A stretch of DNA of 64,000 bases from JAEYKI01 sp036679405 (lineage in GTDB: Bacteria; Bacillota; Clostridia; Christensenellales; Christensenellaceae): the NCBI GenBank assembly GCA_036679405.1, contig JAVBVZ010000004.1, positions 248,001-312,000 on the forward strand. Direction: 5' to 3'. Shown piece by piece: positions 48,660 through 58,038 of this stretch. The translations under genes and the position numbers were made by a program. The notes below the pieces were generated by a model. That model saw nothing but the letters and a program-made list of their open reading frames with translations. It was not told the origin of the DNA and did not search any database. Position 1 is the stretch's first letter, and the number at the start of each line of letters is the position of its first letter.

Positions 48660-49558
48660 CCGTTATCCCTCAAATAGACCATTGTTTTAATCTTCAGCAG
48701 GTCGCCTTCCGCGCGGCCAATACCAATTAGCTTATTTTTGCAATATACACAGATATCTTCGCCCCTCGGTACCTGTGAGGCGTTTCTTATTTTTGTCAGA
48801 TCGACTGGTGTTCCTGTTGTCACAATTGGGAAAAGGTAGTCATCCAGCATACAGCGTTTATATCCTGAAAGTGCATTGCTGATCGACTCAAGAAAAGAGT
48901 AGTCGCCTTCTTCCGTCATTTTTTTAATTTCATCCAGAGTATAGGCATCGCGTATGTCTCCTTCTCCCGCACTGGTTCGCAATAAAAAAGAAACATGCCC
49001 CAACGTATTTATTTTCGCAGCCATGTCCGCGGCCAGCGAACGTATATATGTCCCTTTTCCGCATAATATACGAAGCAGGCAGGTGCCTTCGCTTTGATGA
49101 AACTCTAATATATCGATTGAATAGATAACGATCCTTCTTGCGGGCAAATCAACTTTTTTGCCCTTTCGTGCGACCTGATACATTTTCTGCCCGTTCACTT
49201 TGATAGCCGAAACCATAGGCGGCACCTGGTCTGTCTTACCACAAAATGCTTTGCACGCCTTTTTAAGCATATCATAAGTAACTATATTTTTAACGGCTTT
49301 TTCTTCTTTTCCATACGAATCCAGTGTGTCGGTAGCCTTTCCAAAAGAAAACTCGGCAATATAGGTCTTTTTTTCATTCATCAGGTAGTCTGCAATCTTG
49401 GTCGCACGCCCTACACAAACGAAGAGGACACCGCATGCACCCGGATCCAGCGTGCCTGTATGTCCTATTTTCCTGATATTCATTATTTTTTTTAACGCAA
49501 CCACCATATTACTGGAAGTCATTCCCGGCGGTTTTATAATATGCAGAACCCCGTTCAC
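48656..49558 (-). CDS. truB: tRNA pseudouridine-55 synthase
   Basis: Isomerises U55 in the T loop of tRNAs. The catalytic Asp38 lies in HTGTLDPGACGVL; other family blocks are LHIIKPPGMTSS, KTYIAEFSFGKATDT, QVPPMVSAIKVNGQKMY and CGKGTYIRSLAADM. The PUA-like C-terminus (DLTKIRNASQVPRGEDI) completes a 300-residue protein. It overlaps nrnA and ribF by four bases each. Confidence 0.97.
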   Translation of the reverse strand: MNGVLHIIKPPGMTSSNMVVALKKIMNIRKIGHTGTLDPGACGVLFVCVGRATKIADYLMNEKKTYIAEFSFGKATDTLDSYGKEEKAVKNIVTYDMLKKACKAFCGKTDQVPPMVSAIKVNGQKMYQVARKGKKVDLPARRIVIYSIDILEFHQSEGTCLLRILCGKGTYIRSLAADMAAKINTLGHVSFLLRTSAGEGDIRDAYTLDEIKKMTEEGDYSFLESISNALSGYKRCMLDDYLFPIVTTGTPVDLTKIRNASQVPRGEDICVYCKNKLIGIGRAEGDLLKIKTMVYLRDNG

Positions 49559-50508
49559 CCGAAATATTCCTTTGCTACATGAAGCACTTTATCCAAAACA
49601 TCGTCAAATTCTCCGTCAATTGCACAACCCGAGGCTTTGTTGTGTCCTCCGCCGCCAAAGCGTTTTGCAATTTCCAGTACATCTATTTCATTTTTTGACC
49701 GAAAGGAAACCTTATGCGTATGTTCTTTGAACTGCCGTATAAAAACGGCCATCTGTACCGTTTCTATATCCCGCGCGTAGTTGATAACCGTTTCGCAATC
49801 CTCGGCGGAAGCGCCGGTCTTCAACAGTTCGTCCAGCGATACATGCGTCACCGCCAACCGTCCATCATAATAAAGTCTCAAATTATCGATCACTTTACCG
49901 ATCAACAAAGTCGACTCATACGTTCTTTCATTGTATAAATGACTGGCTATCGAAGCTATCGGTATTCCGGTTTGCGCAAGGACCGCACAACGCTGAAAAG
50001 TTTTTGATGATGTATTCTCATAAGAAAAATTTCCCGTATCGGAGGAAATAGCCACATACAGTGCAACCGCCATATCCTGATCAATAGGAACGCCAAGGGC
50101 GGTGATCAGATCAAAAACAATTTCACCCGACGAAGGCTCCGGAACAATGTAATTGAACATGGCGAATCCTTCATTGGATGAATGATGGTCTATATTGATA
50201 GTATAGTCTGCCTCATCAAACAAAGGCTTTGTGTCGCCCAGTCTCCTATAGTCTGCACAGTCCACAGAAATAACGCAGCCAAATTTTTTTTGAACATCCT
50301 CCGCTAACATATATGTGCTTTTCAGTTCGGAAAAAGCATATTTGTGCGGCAATTTTGCACCAAGAACCACACAGGAACGCTTGCCTAATGCACGCAGAGC
50401 CATATCCATTGCAAAAGCGCTTCCCAGCGCATCTCCATCCGGATTAATATGGGTAAGCACGACAAAATCATTTCTGCTTTTGATCTCGCCGGCCAGTTTA
50501 TTCATCAT
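49555..50508 (-). CDS. nrnA: DHH-family oligoribonuclease/pAp phosphatase
   Basis: Degrades short RNAs from the end and dephosphorylates pAp. Metal motifs: THINPDGDALGSA, DCADYRRLGD and NIDHHSSNEGF; the DHHA1 RNA-binding end is FGGGGHNKASGCAI. The length of 317 is typical. It overlaps rbfA by 11 bases and truB by four, the common order in Firmicutes infB operons. Confidence 0.95.
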   Translation of the reverse strand: MMNKLAGEIKSRNDFVVLTHINPDGDALGSAFAMDMALRALGKRSCVVLGAKLPHKYAFSELKSTYMLAEDVQKKFGCVISVDCADYRRLGDTKPLFDEADYTINIDHHSSNEGFAMFNYIVPEPSSGEIVFDLITALGVPIDQDMAVALYVAISSDTGNFSYENTSSKTFQRCAVLAQTGIPIASIASHLYNERTYESTLLIGKVIDNLRLYYDGRLAVTHVSLDELLKTGASAEDCETVINYARDIETVQMAVFIRQFKEHTHKVSFRSKNEIDVLEIAKRFGGGGHNKASGCAIDGEFDDVLDKVLHVAKEYFG

Positions 50509-50860
50509 CTTTGGGCAATACCTCTTTTAATTTTTTTTCAATTTCAAAGCTATAGGAAATACTGTTGTCTAAAACAAACGTAAGCTTAGGCACCGTCCTT
50601 ATATGCATCCGGCGCGACAAACGTGTACGGATGAAACTGGCGGCATGGTTCAGAGCATCGATCGATTTTTCCCGCTCCCTTTCATCATCAAAGACGCTGA
50701 TGTATACTTTTGCATATTTCAAATCCTGTGTCAGGTCAATCCGAGATACGGTCGCCATGGCGGACAGACGGTCGTCTTTTACATCCATGCGAATAATATC
50801 TGAGAGTTCCCGCCGGATCTCCTCTGCAATTTTTACAGTTCTGCTTTGTTTATACGGCAT
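50498..50860 (-). CDS. rbfA: Ribosome-binding factor A
   Basis: A cold-shock maturation factor of the 30S subunit with a KH fold. The 120-residue chain begins SRTVKIAEEIRRELSDII and has DLKYAKVYISVFDDE and MHIRTVPKLTFVLDNS. It starts nine bases after infB. Confidence 0.96.
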   Translation of the reverse strand: MPYKQSRTVKIAEEIRRELSDIIRMDVKDDRLSAMATVSRIDLTQDLKYAKVYISVFDDEREREKSIDALNHAASFIRTRLSRRMHIRTVPKLTFVLDNSISYSFEIEKKLKEVLPKDDE

Positions 50861-50869
50861 TGCATTATC

Positions 50870-53536
50870 CTATCGCTCTTTTTCCTGAACCACATAAGAT
50901 TCAAAAACGTCGCCTTCTTTGATGTCATTATAATTTTCTAAAGAAACACCGCATTCATATCCCTGCGCTACTTCTTTGACATCATCCTTAAAACGCTTCA
51001 AAGAGCTTATTTTCCCTTCGTGTATCACAACATTGTCCCGCAGCAAACGCACCAAGGAATTCCGGGTGATTTTACCATCGGTTACATAGCAACCGGCAAT
51101 CGTCCCGACATTGGAGACCTTAAACGTTTGGCGAACTTCCACATGTCCGAGAACAACTTCTTCAAATTCGGGCTCAAGCATTCCTTTCATGGCGCTTGTA
51201 ATATCCTCGATCGCCTTGTAAATAACCCTGTAGAGGCGTATATCCACTTTTTCATGCTCGGCTGCAGCCTTTGCTTTTGCCTCGGGCCGTACATTGAATC
51301 CAATGATAATTGCATTGGCTGCGGAAGCCAGCATTACATCGGTCTCCTTGATGGCGCCGACACCGCAATGGATTGCTTTTACACGGACTTCGTCCCCCGA
51401 AAGTTTTTCAAGGGATTGCTTCACCGCTTCCACAGAACCCTGTACATCTGCCTTTATAATAATATTAAGATCTTTGATCTGTCCTTCCGCGATCTGACTG
51501 AATAAATCGTCCAAAGAGACTTTATTCATCTTTTTGAGCATTTCAGCTTTCTGCCGGTCTTTTCGTTCCTCAACAACCTGCTTTGATAATTTATCCTGCT
51601 CAACGGCATAAAGCACATCTCCGGCTTCTGGAACTTCTGAAAATCCAATAACCTCTACCGGCTTGGATGGCTCCGCTTCCTGTACATTTTTCCCGTTATC
51701 GTCAACCATCGCACGAACACGTCCTGTTGCTGTTCCGGCAACAATCGTATCCTGTACATGCAATGTTCCGTTCTGGATCAGCACGGTAGCAACCGGCCCT
51801 CTACCCTTATCCAGCTTGGCTTCCACAATTGTACCCTTTGCCAGGCGCTTCGGATTCGCTTTCAATTCAAGAACATCCGTGACCAGCACAATCATTTCCA
51901 AGAGCTGTCCTATGCCTTCGCCCGTTACCGCTGATACGGGGACCATAACAGTATCGCCGCCCCATTCTTCAGCCACTAGATCATATTCCGTCAAAGACTG
52001 CTTGATTTTCTCAGGATTTGCGCCTTCCTTATCAATTTTATTAATTGCCACTATGATTGGAACGCCGGCTGATTTTGCATGGTTGATGGCCTCAATTGTC
52101 TGAGGCATCACTCCGTCGTCCGCCGCCACAACCAAAATTGCGACATCTGTTACCTGTGCACCCCTAGCGCGCATGGCAGTAAAAGCCTCATGACCGGGTG
52201 TATCAATAAAAGTAACGGTGTTGCCCTTCACATCGATCTGATATGCGCCGATATGCTGCGTAATTCCGCCCGCCTCTGATTCCGTAACCTTAGTGGAACG
52301 GATTTTATCCAGCAAAGAAGTCTTTCCATGATCAACATGCCCCATAATAGTTACTATAGGAGGACGTTTCATCATATCTTTTGGATCATCCTGCTCATCG
52401 TCCGAGGAAGTAAGCACCTCTTCAGCCGTTTGTTCTATCTTCTGCTCAAGCTCAATCCCAAACTCATCTGCGACCAGCGATGCGGTGTCAAAGTCAATTT
52501 GAGAATTTATATTGCACATCATGCCCAGCAGAAGCAATTTCTTTAAAATCTCAGAAACAGGCTTTCCGATTTTTTCAGCAAAAAGCTTCACGGAAAGAGT
52601 ATCCGAAGTTATGACCGCTTTTTCAATTACAATCGGCTCAAAAACGGTTTTAGGCTGTGGCGGCTTGCGCTTACGCTTCCTGGAACCGCGCGGAAAGTCA
52701 TCTTCTCCTTCTACCGCTCCATGCGTTTTAATAGAACCACGCCGTACGGCCTTGGGCTTATTCTCTTCCGCAGAAGGCTTCTTATACTTCTTAGACTCAT
52801 AAGGAGCCTTTGGCTTATCGGCTACCGGGGTAAAATCCGGCCCTGCAGTTTTTGCTCTCGGTTGTGGTTTCTTTGTCGAATGACGTTCAGTTTCAGCATC
52901 TTTGTCTTTTGCATAAGCCGGGCGTTCAAAACCGCCACGCACGGCCCCACGGTCCGTTCTGGGTTTTTTATCACGGTCAAATGCAGGTTTTTCCGCCCGC
53001 CGCGCACCAGATTGAGCAGGCGCCGCATTTGTTGCTTTTTCAACAGGTGCCCTCTTCTCGTTTGCGTGGGGCACTGCGAATTCTTTATGCCCCGCGTCCT
53101 TTGTGTGCGTTGGCTCGGGGATGGTTCCCTTAATTGGGTTGACATCCGAAGGGGGTTGCGCTTCTTGCTGCTTTTGCGCCGACAAAGAGTCTTCTGTTTT
53201 AACAGTGCCTATCTCCTCCATGGATCCGGAGATGCCTTCTTTATCTTTGGAAACTGGTTTTTCATTTTGCGCTTCTTCCGTCTCTTTCGATACCGCCTTT
53301 TCTTTGGCCATATCCGCTTTACGCATCTCAATTATTTTTTCCATGGCTTTTTTCTCGGAAAGCAATGTCTCCTCAATCTGCTTCTTCTTCTGAATATCCA
53401 TGATCTTTTTTTCTATGGACTTAATATCCTTGATCTGGCTTTCAGCTTCAGACTGCATCGACAGGATCTTTTCAAATATCCGATTTGCTTCCTCCACCAG
53501 TAAATTATTTTTTTCCACGATTTTAATTTTGCTCAA
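50870..53536 (-). CDS. infB: Translation initiation factor IF-2
   Basis: A GTPase that brings initiator tRNA to the 30S subunit. The first 60 residues form a heptad-like coiled coil (EEANRIFEKILSMQSEAESQ), then a long Lys/Glu/Pro-rich linker to about residue 300. The IF2_N-like domain (LSVKLFAEKIGKPVSEILKK) leads to the G domain with GHVDHGKTSL, DTPGHEAF and NKIDKEGAN, followed by domains II-IV ending VVQEKER. The start is TTG, whose TG overlaps the ylxQ stop (TTGA), with GGGGGTG upstream. The length of 888 is long but normal given the linker. Confidence 0.97.
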   Translation of the reverse strand: MSKIKIVEKNNLLVEEANRIFEKILSMQSEAESQIKDIKSIEKKIMDIQKKKQIEETLLSEKKAMEKIIEMRKADMAKEKAVSKETEEAQNEKPVSKDKEGISGSMEEIGTVKTEDSLSAQKQQEAQPPSDVNPIKGTIPEPTHTKDAGHKEFAVPHANEKRAPVEKATNAAPAQSGARRAEKPAFDRDKKPRTDRGAVRGGFERPAYAKDKDAETERHSTKKPQPRAKTAGPDFTPVADKPKAPYESKKYKKPSAEENKPKAVRRGSIKTHGAVEGEDDFPRGSRKRKRKPPQPKTVFEPIVIEKAVITSDTLSVKLFAEKIGKPVSEILKKLLLLGMMCNINSQIDFDTASLVADEFGIELEQKIEQTAEEVLTSSDDEQDDPKDMMKRPPIVTIMGHVDHGKTSLLDKIRSTKVTESEAGGITQHIGAYQIDVKGNTVTFIDTPGHEAFTAMRARGAQVTDVAILVVAADDGVMPQTIEAINHAKSAGVPIIVAINKIDKEGANPEKIKQSLTEYDLVAEEWGGDTVMVPVSAVTGEGIGQLLEMIVLVTDVLELKANPKRLAKGTIVEAKLDKGRGPVATVLIQNGTLHVQDTIVAGTATGRVRAMVDDNGKNVQEAEPSKPVEVIGFSEVPEAGDVLYAVEQDKLSKQVVEERKDRQKAEMLKKMNKVSLDDLFSQIAEGQIKDLNIIIKADVQGSVEAVKQSLEKLSGDEVRVKAIHCGVGAIKETDVMLASAANAIIIGFNVRPEAKAKAAAEHEKVDIRLYRVIYKAIEDITSAMKGMLEPEFEEVVLGHVEVRQTFKVSNVGTIAGCYVTDGKITRNSLVRLLRDNVVIHEGKISSLKRFKDDVKEVAQGYECGVSLENYNDIKEGDVFESYVVQEKER

Positions 53537-53859
53537 ACTTTTACACCCCCGGAAATTTTGCCCTCATAAAGTTCCATCAACCGCTTGGAGAACCTGGGAC
53601 ATACTATTCCAAATACCTTATTTGCCGGCTTTCCGGCCGCCTCGCCGATTGTTCTTGTCGATTTATTCAAGATGATCGGCACATTATAATATTTACACGC
53701 GTCAAAAAAAACTTTTTTTGTGTTTTGCGACACGGTGTTTTCCAAAATAATCAATTGTATTTTATTTTTTTTTATTCCGTTTTCACAAGCTTGCGCGCCA
53801 AAAAAGATTTTTCCCGCTTTAGCGCACAGGCCGATCATTCCCCAAAAATCTCCGTTCAC
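53533..53859 (-). CDS. ylxQ: L7Ae/L30e-type RNA-binding protein (YlxQ)
   Basis: A 108-residue protein with the L7Ae fold (MIGLCAKAGKIFFGAQACENG, KIQLIILENTVSQNTKKVFFD, IGEAAGKPANKVFGI). In Firmicutes it lies between ylxR and infB, as here; its RNA target is not settled. It overlaps ylxR and infB by four bases each. Confidence 0.92.
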   Translation of the reverse strand: MNGDFWGMIGLCAKAGKIFFGAQACENGIKKNKIQLIILENTVSQNTKKVFFDACKYYNVPIILNKSTRTIGEAAGKPANKVFGIVCPRFSKRLMELYEGKISGGVKV

Positions 53860-54122
53860 TTTTTTTTCAACATCCTTATCAGCTCGTCAAAAAGTTCATC
53901 GCTGACACAACATTTTAAACTTCTTGATATAGCCCGCGTTTTTTTTGCGCCCAAAATACATTTTTCATTTTTGCAAATATACACGCCTCGCCCCTGCATT
54001 GTAAACATCTTGTCAAGCGCTGCCTCCTCGTCGCCGGTTTTCCTGACTAGCCTGAAAAAAGCGTCTTTTTCCTTCCGTTCCCTGCAAACGGCACACATGC
54101 GCGTGTTTTTTTTATATTTCAT
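53856..54122 (-). CDS. ylxR: YlxR/RnpM-family RNA-binding protein
   Basis: An 88-residue protein with the family motifs RMCAVCRERKEKDAFFRLVR and GRGVYICKNEKC. Recent work links it to RNase P regulation. It overlaps nusA by 11 bases and ylxQ by four. The CxxC and later Cys pair may bind metal, though this is not established. Confidence 0.93.
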   Translation of the reverse strand: MKYKKNTRMCAVCRERKEKDAFFRLVRKTGDEEAALDKMFTMQGRGVYICKNEKCILGAKKTRAISRSLKCCVSDELFDELIRMLKKK

Positions 54123-55299
54123 CTTTCAGGTCGAAATCCTCACTTAAGACTTCTTCAATTTCGCCCTCATCAATCGCCGGCAATTCTTCTTCGTTTATCG
54201 GCTCTTCCGACTCTGCGGATTCATTTTGCGCTTCTTCATCCGCATCCATCTTACCAAAAACCTCTTCTTCAGATTGAGTCTGGCTCTTGATATCGATTTT
54301 CCAGCCGGTCAGCTTTGCAGCCAGCCGGGCGTTTTGCCCTTCTTTTCCAATAGCAAGTGATAGTTGGTAATCCGGCACAATCACTTTCGCAGCTTTTTCG
54401 TCCGCTTTAATCTGCACCATTAATACCTTGGCGGGGCGAAGCGAATTCGCAATAAACTCAATCGGATCACTGCTCCAGGGTACTACGTCTATCTTCTCTC
54501 CTCTAAGCTCGTCTACCACGCGCTCAATACGCATCCCCTTATGTCCCACACAGGCGCCAACCGGATCGACGTCTTTTTCGTCCGAATATACGGCTATCTT
54601 TGTCCGCTGTCCCGCCTCGCGCGCAATGCTTTTGATCTGCACAATACCCTGTTTAATTTCGGGCACTTCCAGTTCAAACAGTTTCTTGATTAAAAAAGGA
54701 TGTGTTCGCGACACGATGATCTGCGGTCCCTTATTTGTTTTTTTAACTTCAATAACATAAACCTTCATCCGGTCATTTATATTATACTGCTCAGTATAAA
54801 CGGTTTCGCTGGCCGGAATAATACCTTCGGCTTTTCCGAACTCTACAAATACATTCCCACGGTCAATGCGGTGTACCGTAGCAGTCAGTATATCATTTTC
54901 CTTTTCAGAATATTTATCATATATAATGCCCCGTTCAGCCTCGCGGATACGCTGAACAACCACCTGTTTTGCCGTCTGCGCGGCAATGCGCCCGAACTCC
55001 TTAGGGGTCACTTCAACTTCATAAACGTCGCCCACAATATATGTCGGGTTCACTTTCCTTGCATCTTCCAGGCTGATATCAACATCAGGGTCTTCCACTT
55101 CGTCCACAATATTCTTCACTTCAAAGACCTTAATCTCTCCGGTTTCCCCATCAATATCAACACGTGCGTTCTGTGTGTTTCCGTAGTGTTTTTTGTATGC
55201 GGAAATCAGCGCCATTTCGATCGCCTCAATCAGTACTTCTTTTTTGATGCCCTTATCATTCTCTATTTCATTCAAGGCATTTATAAATTCAACGTTCAT
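54112..55299 (-). CDS. nusA: Transcription termination/antitermination factor NusA
   Basis: Binds RNA polymerase and modulates pausing and termination. The ATG at 55299 with GGAGG six bases upstream gives 395 residues: N-terminal polymerase-binding domain (FINALNEIENDKGIKKEVL), S1 domain (ENDILTATVHRIDRGNVFVE), two KH domains (ACVGHKGMRIERVVDEL and LAIGKEGQNARLAAKLTGW), and an acidic Glu-rich tail. The domain set is the Firmicutes form without the C-terminal repeats of proteobacteria. Confidence 0.97.
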   Translation of the reverse strand: MNVEFINALNEIENDKGIKKEVLIEAIEMALISAYKKHYGNTQNARVDIDGETGEIKVFEVKNIVDEVEDPDVDISLEDARKVNPTYIVGDVYEVEVTPKEFGRIAAQTAKQVVVQRIREAERGIIYDKYSEKENDILTATVHRIDRGNVFVEFGKAEGIIPASETVYTEQYNINDRMKVYVIEVKKTNKGPQIIVSRTHPFLIKKLFELEVPEIKQGIVQIKSIAREAGQRTKIAVYSDEKDVDPVGACVGHKGMRIERVVDELRGEKIDVVPWSSDPIEFIANSLRPAKVLMVQIKADEKAAKVIVPDYQLSLAIGKEGQNARLAAKLTGWKIDIKSQTQSEEEVFGKMDADEEAQNESAESEEPINEEELPAIDEGEIEEVLSEDFDLKDEI

Positions 55300-55358
55300 T
55301 CCCAACCTCCACATTTATATGGCCCCCGACCAACCGGAAAAGCAATCGGGGCTTTCTT

Positions 55359-55817
55359 CTAAAAATCTATATGCAATGATATTTTTGCAGTATCCTTTAT
55401 CTGCAGCGTAGTGCTTTTTCCGTCTGCCTGCAAAACAGTAAGACCATCTTTCGTGTAACCTGTAATATTTCCTGAAATTTCCTTTACTCCATCAAAGGGC
55501 TTATAAAGCTTAATATCAACACATTTTCCCATATTGCGCTCAAAATCCCGCTCGTTTTTTAACGGCCTGTCCAATCCGACCGAAGAAACACAAAGGTAAT
55601 ACTGTTGCTCAATAAAATCCTGTTCATCCAAAAGCGGATCCACCGCCCTGCTTACCCTTTCACAATCCTCAAGGTTGATTCCGTCCGGAGAATCAATATA
55701 TAGTGTAAGAATCCAGTCTTTGCCCTGCTTTGCAAATTCCGTTTCAATATATTCGTATCCCATAGATTCGATTACCGGCCGTGCAATTTCTTCTACCTTC
55801 GCTTTGATATTAGGCAA
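55359..55817 (-). CDS. rimP: Ribosome maturation factor RimP
   Basis: Assists 30S assembly. The 152-residue protein has the N-terminal domain (RPVIESMGYEYIETEF, LTLYIDSPDGINLEDCERVS) and the signature SSVGLDRPLKNERDFER, then an SH3-like end. The start is TTG behind AAAGGAG. It is first in the nusA-infB operon, after the hairpin leader at 55883-55907. Confidence 0.95.
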   Translation of the reverse strand: MPNIKAKVEEIARPVIESMGYEYIETEFAKQGKDWILTLYIDSPDGINLEDCERVSRAVDPLLDEQDFIEQQYYLCVSSVGLDRPLKNERDFERNMGKCVDIKLYKPFDGVKEISGNITGYTKDGLTVLQADGKSTTLQIKDTAKISLHIDF

Positions 55818-55882
55818 TTAAAACTCCTTTTTTTCAGTTCCCGTTTCCTTGCAGTTTTCTGCTTAGCCCGCAAATAATACGA

Positions 55883-55963
55883 AAGAGTGGGAATCTCACC
55901 CACTCTTGCACATAAGCATCTATTCAGCATTCGTATTATACCATAGGGTTTTGCCTATTTCAA
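55883..55963 (-). promoter_or_regulatory. Promoter and hairpin leader of the rimP-nusA-infB operon
   Basis: A near-consensus promoter TTGAAA (55958-55963), 17 bases, TATAAT (55935-55940) is followed by a perfect nine-pair stem AAGAGTGGG/CCCACTCTT (55883-55907) with a seven-base loop. No T run follows, so the hairpin is a leader structure rather than a terminator. Confidence 0.8.
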
Positions 55964-56097
55964 GGCTTTTTTGAGCAAATGCGTGTTTTTGCTTCCACTG
56001 ATTGTTTCAGATAAAAAGGAATATCTTTTGATCCTAAATCCGTTTGATTCTCATAAAATTTTCCGTTTGGTTGATGTATTGCCGGGCGCACTGCGCT

Positions 56098-56706
56098 TCA
56101 TGTATTTTTCTTTGAAACCGAAAGCTTGTTTTCGTCTCCATGCATAAGCCTCTTAATGTTTTCCCGGTGTGAGAATATCCCCAGCAGGGCAATAATGATT
56201 ACCGTAATATGCATAAAGGTATCATCAGGACGAACAAAAAAAGAAGCTGCTGCCGATGCAATAAGTCCAATGATAGATCCAACCGACATAATTTTTGTAA
56301 GGTATACGATGAAGACGCATACTCCAAAAATAATAATGGTAGGAATCGGCATGATCACCAAAAGAACGCCGGTCGTTGCCGCAATCCCTTTCCCGCCTCT
56401 GAACTTTAGATAAACCGACCAGTTATGTCCCACAATTACAAAAATACTTGCAAGATAAAGCCCAGATGTCCCTGCTATCCACAGGCCGATCAGTGCCGCT
56501 ACAACCCCTTTTAACAAGTCGCATAATAGCGTAAGAAGCCCCATTTTCCAGCCATAAGACCGCAGAACGTTCGTCGTCCCTGCATTCCCGCTCCCCTTTT
56601 CGCGTATATCCTGGTTTTTTATTTTTTTAGTAAAGATATACGAGAAAGAAACAGATCCTATAAAATAAGCAATGATTCCGGTTATGATTAAAATCAATAT
56701 TTCCAT
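56098..56706 (-). CDS. plsY: Glycerol-3-phosphate acyltransferase PlsY
   Basis: Adds an acyl group from acyl-phosphate to glycerol-3-phosphate, the first step of phospholipid synthesis. Five membrane helices and the conserved loops GSVSFSYIFTKKIKNQDIRE (start of loop 1), GSGNAGTTNVLR, and FRGGKGIAAT are present in 202 residues. It directly follows der. The 280 bases between its stop and rimP hold only the rimP promoter and leader; I saw no terminator for the plsY operon. Confidence 0.96.
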   Translation of the reverse strand: MEILILIITGIIAYFIGSVSFSYIFTKKIKNQDIREKGSGNAGTTNVLRSYGWKMGLLTLLCDLLKGVVAALIGLWIAGTSGLYLASIFVIVGHNWSVYLKFRGGKGIAATTGVLLVIMPIPTIIIFGVCVFIVYLTKIMSVGSIIGLIASAAASFFVRPDDTFMHITVIIIALLGIFSHRENIKRLMHGDENKLSVSKKNT

Positions 56707-56709
56707 GTG

Positions 56710-58038
56710 TCATTTCTCTCCCGATTCATTTCTCTGACGGACAACAAGCCGGATAGGCGTGCCCGAAAAATCAAAAGTTTTTCTAAAATAATTTTCAAGA
56801 TACCTCTTGTATGAAAAATGCAGCAAATTGCTGTCGTTTACAAAAAGTATAAATGTCGGCGGCCGGACAGACGCCTGTGTTGCATAAAAAATCTTAAGCC
56901 TCCTTCCTTTGCTGGCCGGCGGCTGCACCGACGTCACCGCATCTCGAACACAATCATTCAAAAGTCCGGTCGTTATCCGTTTCTCGCTGTTTTCTTTTGC
57001 AAGCCTCGCCAAATCGAACAATTTATCAATACGCTGGCCTGTTTTTGCAGACAGGTATACCCTGTCCGCATACGGCATAAACGCAAGTTCCACATCGATT
57101 GTTTTATTAAATTGATCGGAGGTATGAGTATCTTTTTCAATGGCATCCCATTTATTGACGGCAATGACGCACGGTTTGCCTTCATAATCAACATAGCCGG
57201 CAATCTTGACATCCTGTTCGGTAATACCTTCGGTTGCGTCAATCATTAAAATAACAACATCGGCGCGCCGGATGGCTCCCAATGTGCGGATCACACTGTA
57301 TCGCTCAATGCTCTCTCCACCAATACGCCCTTTTTTGCGCATCCCGGCAGTGTCAATCAGCGTGTATCTTACGTCGTCTTTGGTAAAGTCAGTATCAATT
57401 GCATCCCTGGTCGTACCCGGTACATCGCTTACAATCGTTCGATTCTCTCCCAATATCTTATTGGTAAGAGAAGATTTGCCCACATTGGGTTTGCCGACAA
57501 AAGCAATCTTAAAGGAATCCCCGGTTTCTTCACCGTCATAGTCGCCAAAATAACCAGTCACGGCATCAAGCAGGTCGCCAATTCCAAGCCCCTGTCCGGC
57601 TGAAATGGCCATCACTTCGCCCAACCCCAAAGCATAAAAATCATAACTGCCCAATTCATCGTTAGGATTATCTGCTTTATTGACTACAGTAATCACGGGT
57701 TTGTCTGTACGGCGCAGCATATCGGCTACTTCATAATCTTCTGAAATAATTCCCTGTTTTGCATCTACAAAATATAAAATAACATCCGCGGCTTCAATAG
57801 CAATTCCGGCCTGTTCTCTCATTTGGGCTAAAATTGCATCCTGCGCATTAAGATCGATACCGCCTGTGTCAACCAAAGTAAACTCATGGCTGAGCCACTC
57901 GGCATCTCCGTATATACGGTCGCGTGTAACCCCCGGCGTATCTTCTATGATCGCCGTCCTTTGTCCGGTTATTCTGTTGAAAAAAGTAGACTTGCCAACA
58001 TTTGGCCGGCCTACAATCGCTACGAGCGGTTTTGTCAT
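56710..58038 (-). CDS. der: Ribosome biogenesis GTPase Der
   Basis: A double-G-domain GTPase needed for 50S assembly. G1 motifs are GRPNVGKSTF and GKPNVGKSSL, G3 motifs are DTGGI and DTAGMR, and NKAD and NKWD are the G4 motifs; the KH-like end is FYATQASVRPPTFILFVN. The ATG at 58038 (AAAGGAG upstream) overlaps the TGA of the DUF512 gene (ATGA). It has 442 residues. Confidence 0.97.
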   Translation of the reverse strand: MTKPLVAIVGRPNVGKSTFFNRITGQRTAIIEDTPGVTRDRIYGDAEWLSHEFTLVDTGGIDLNAQDAILAQMREQAGIAIEAADVILYFVDAKQGIISEDYEVADMLRRTDKPVITVVNKADNPNDELGSYDFYALGLGEVMAISAGQGLGIGDLLDAVTGYFGDYDGEETGDSFKIAFVGKPNVGKSSLTNKILGENRTIVSDVPGTTRDAIDTDFTKDDVRYTLIDTAGMRKKGRIGGESIERYSVIRTLGAIRRADVVILMIDATEGITEQDVKIAGYVDYEGKPCVIAVNKWDAIEKDTHTSDQFNKTIDVELAFMPYADRVYLSAKTGQRIDKLFDLARLAKENSEKRITTGLLNDCVRDAVTSVQPPASKGRRLKIFYATQASVRPPTFILFVNDSNLLHFSYKRYLENYFRKTFDFSGTPIRLVVRQRNESGEK

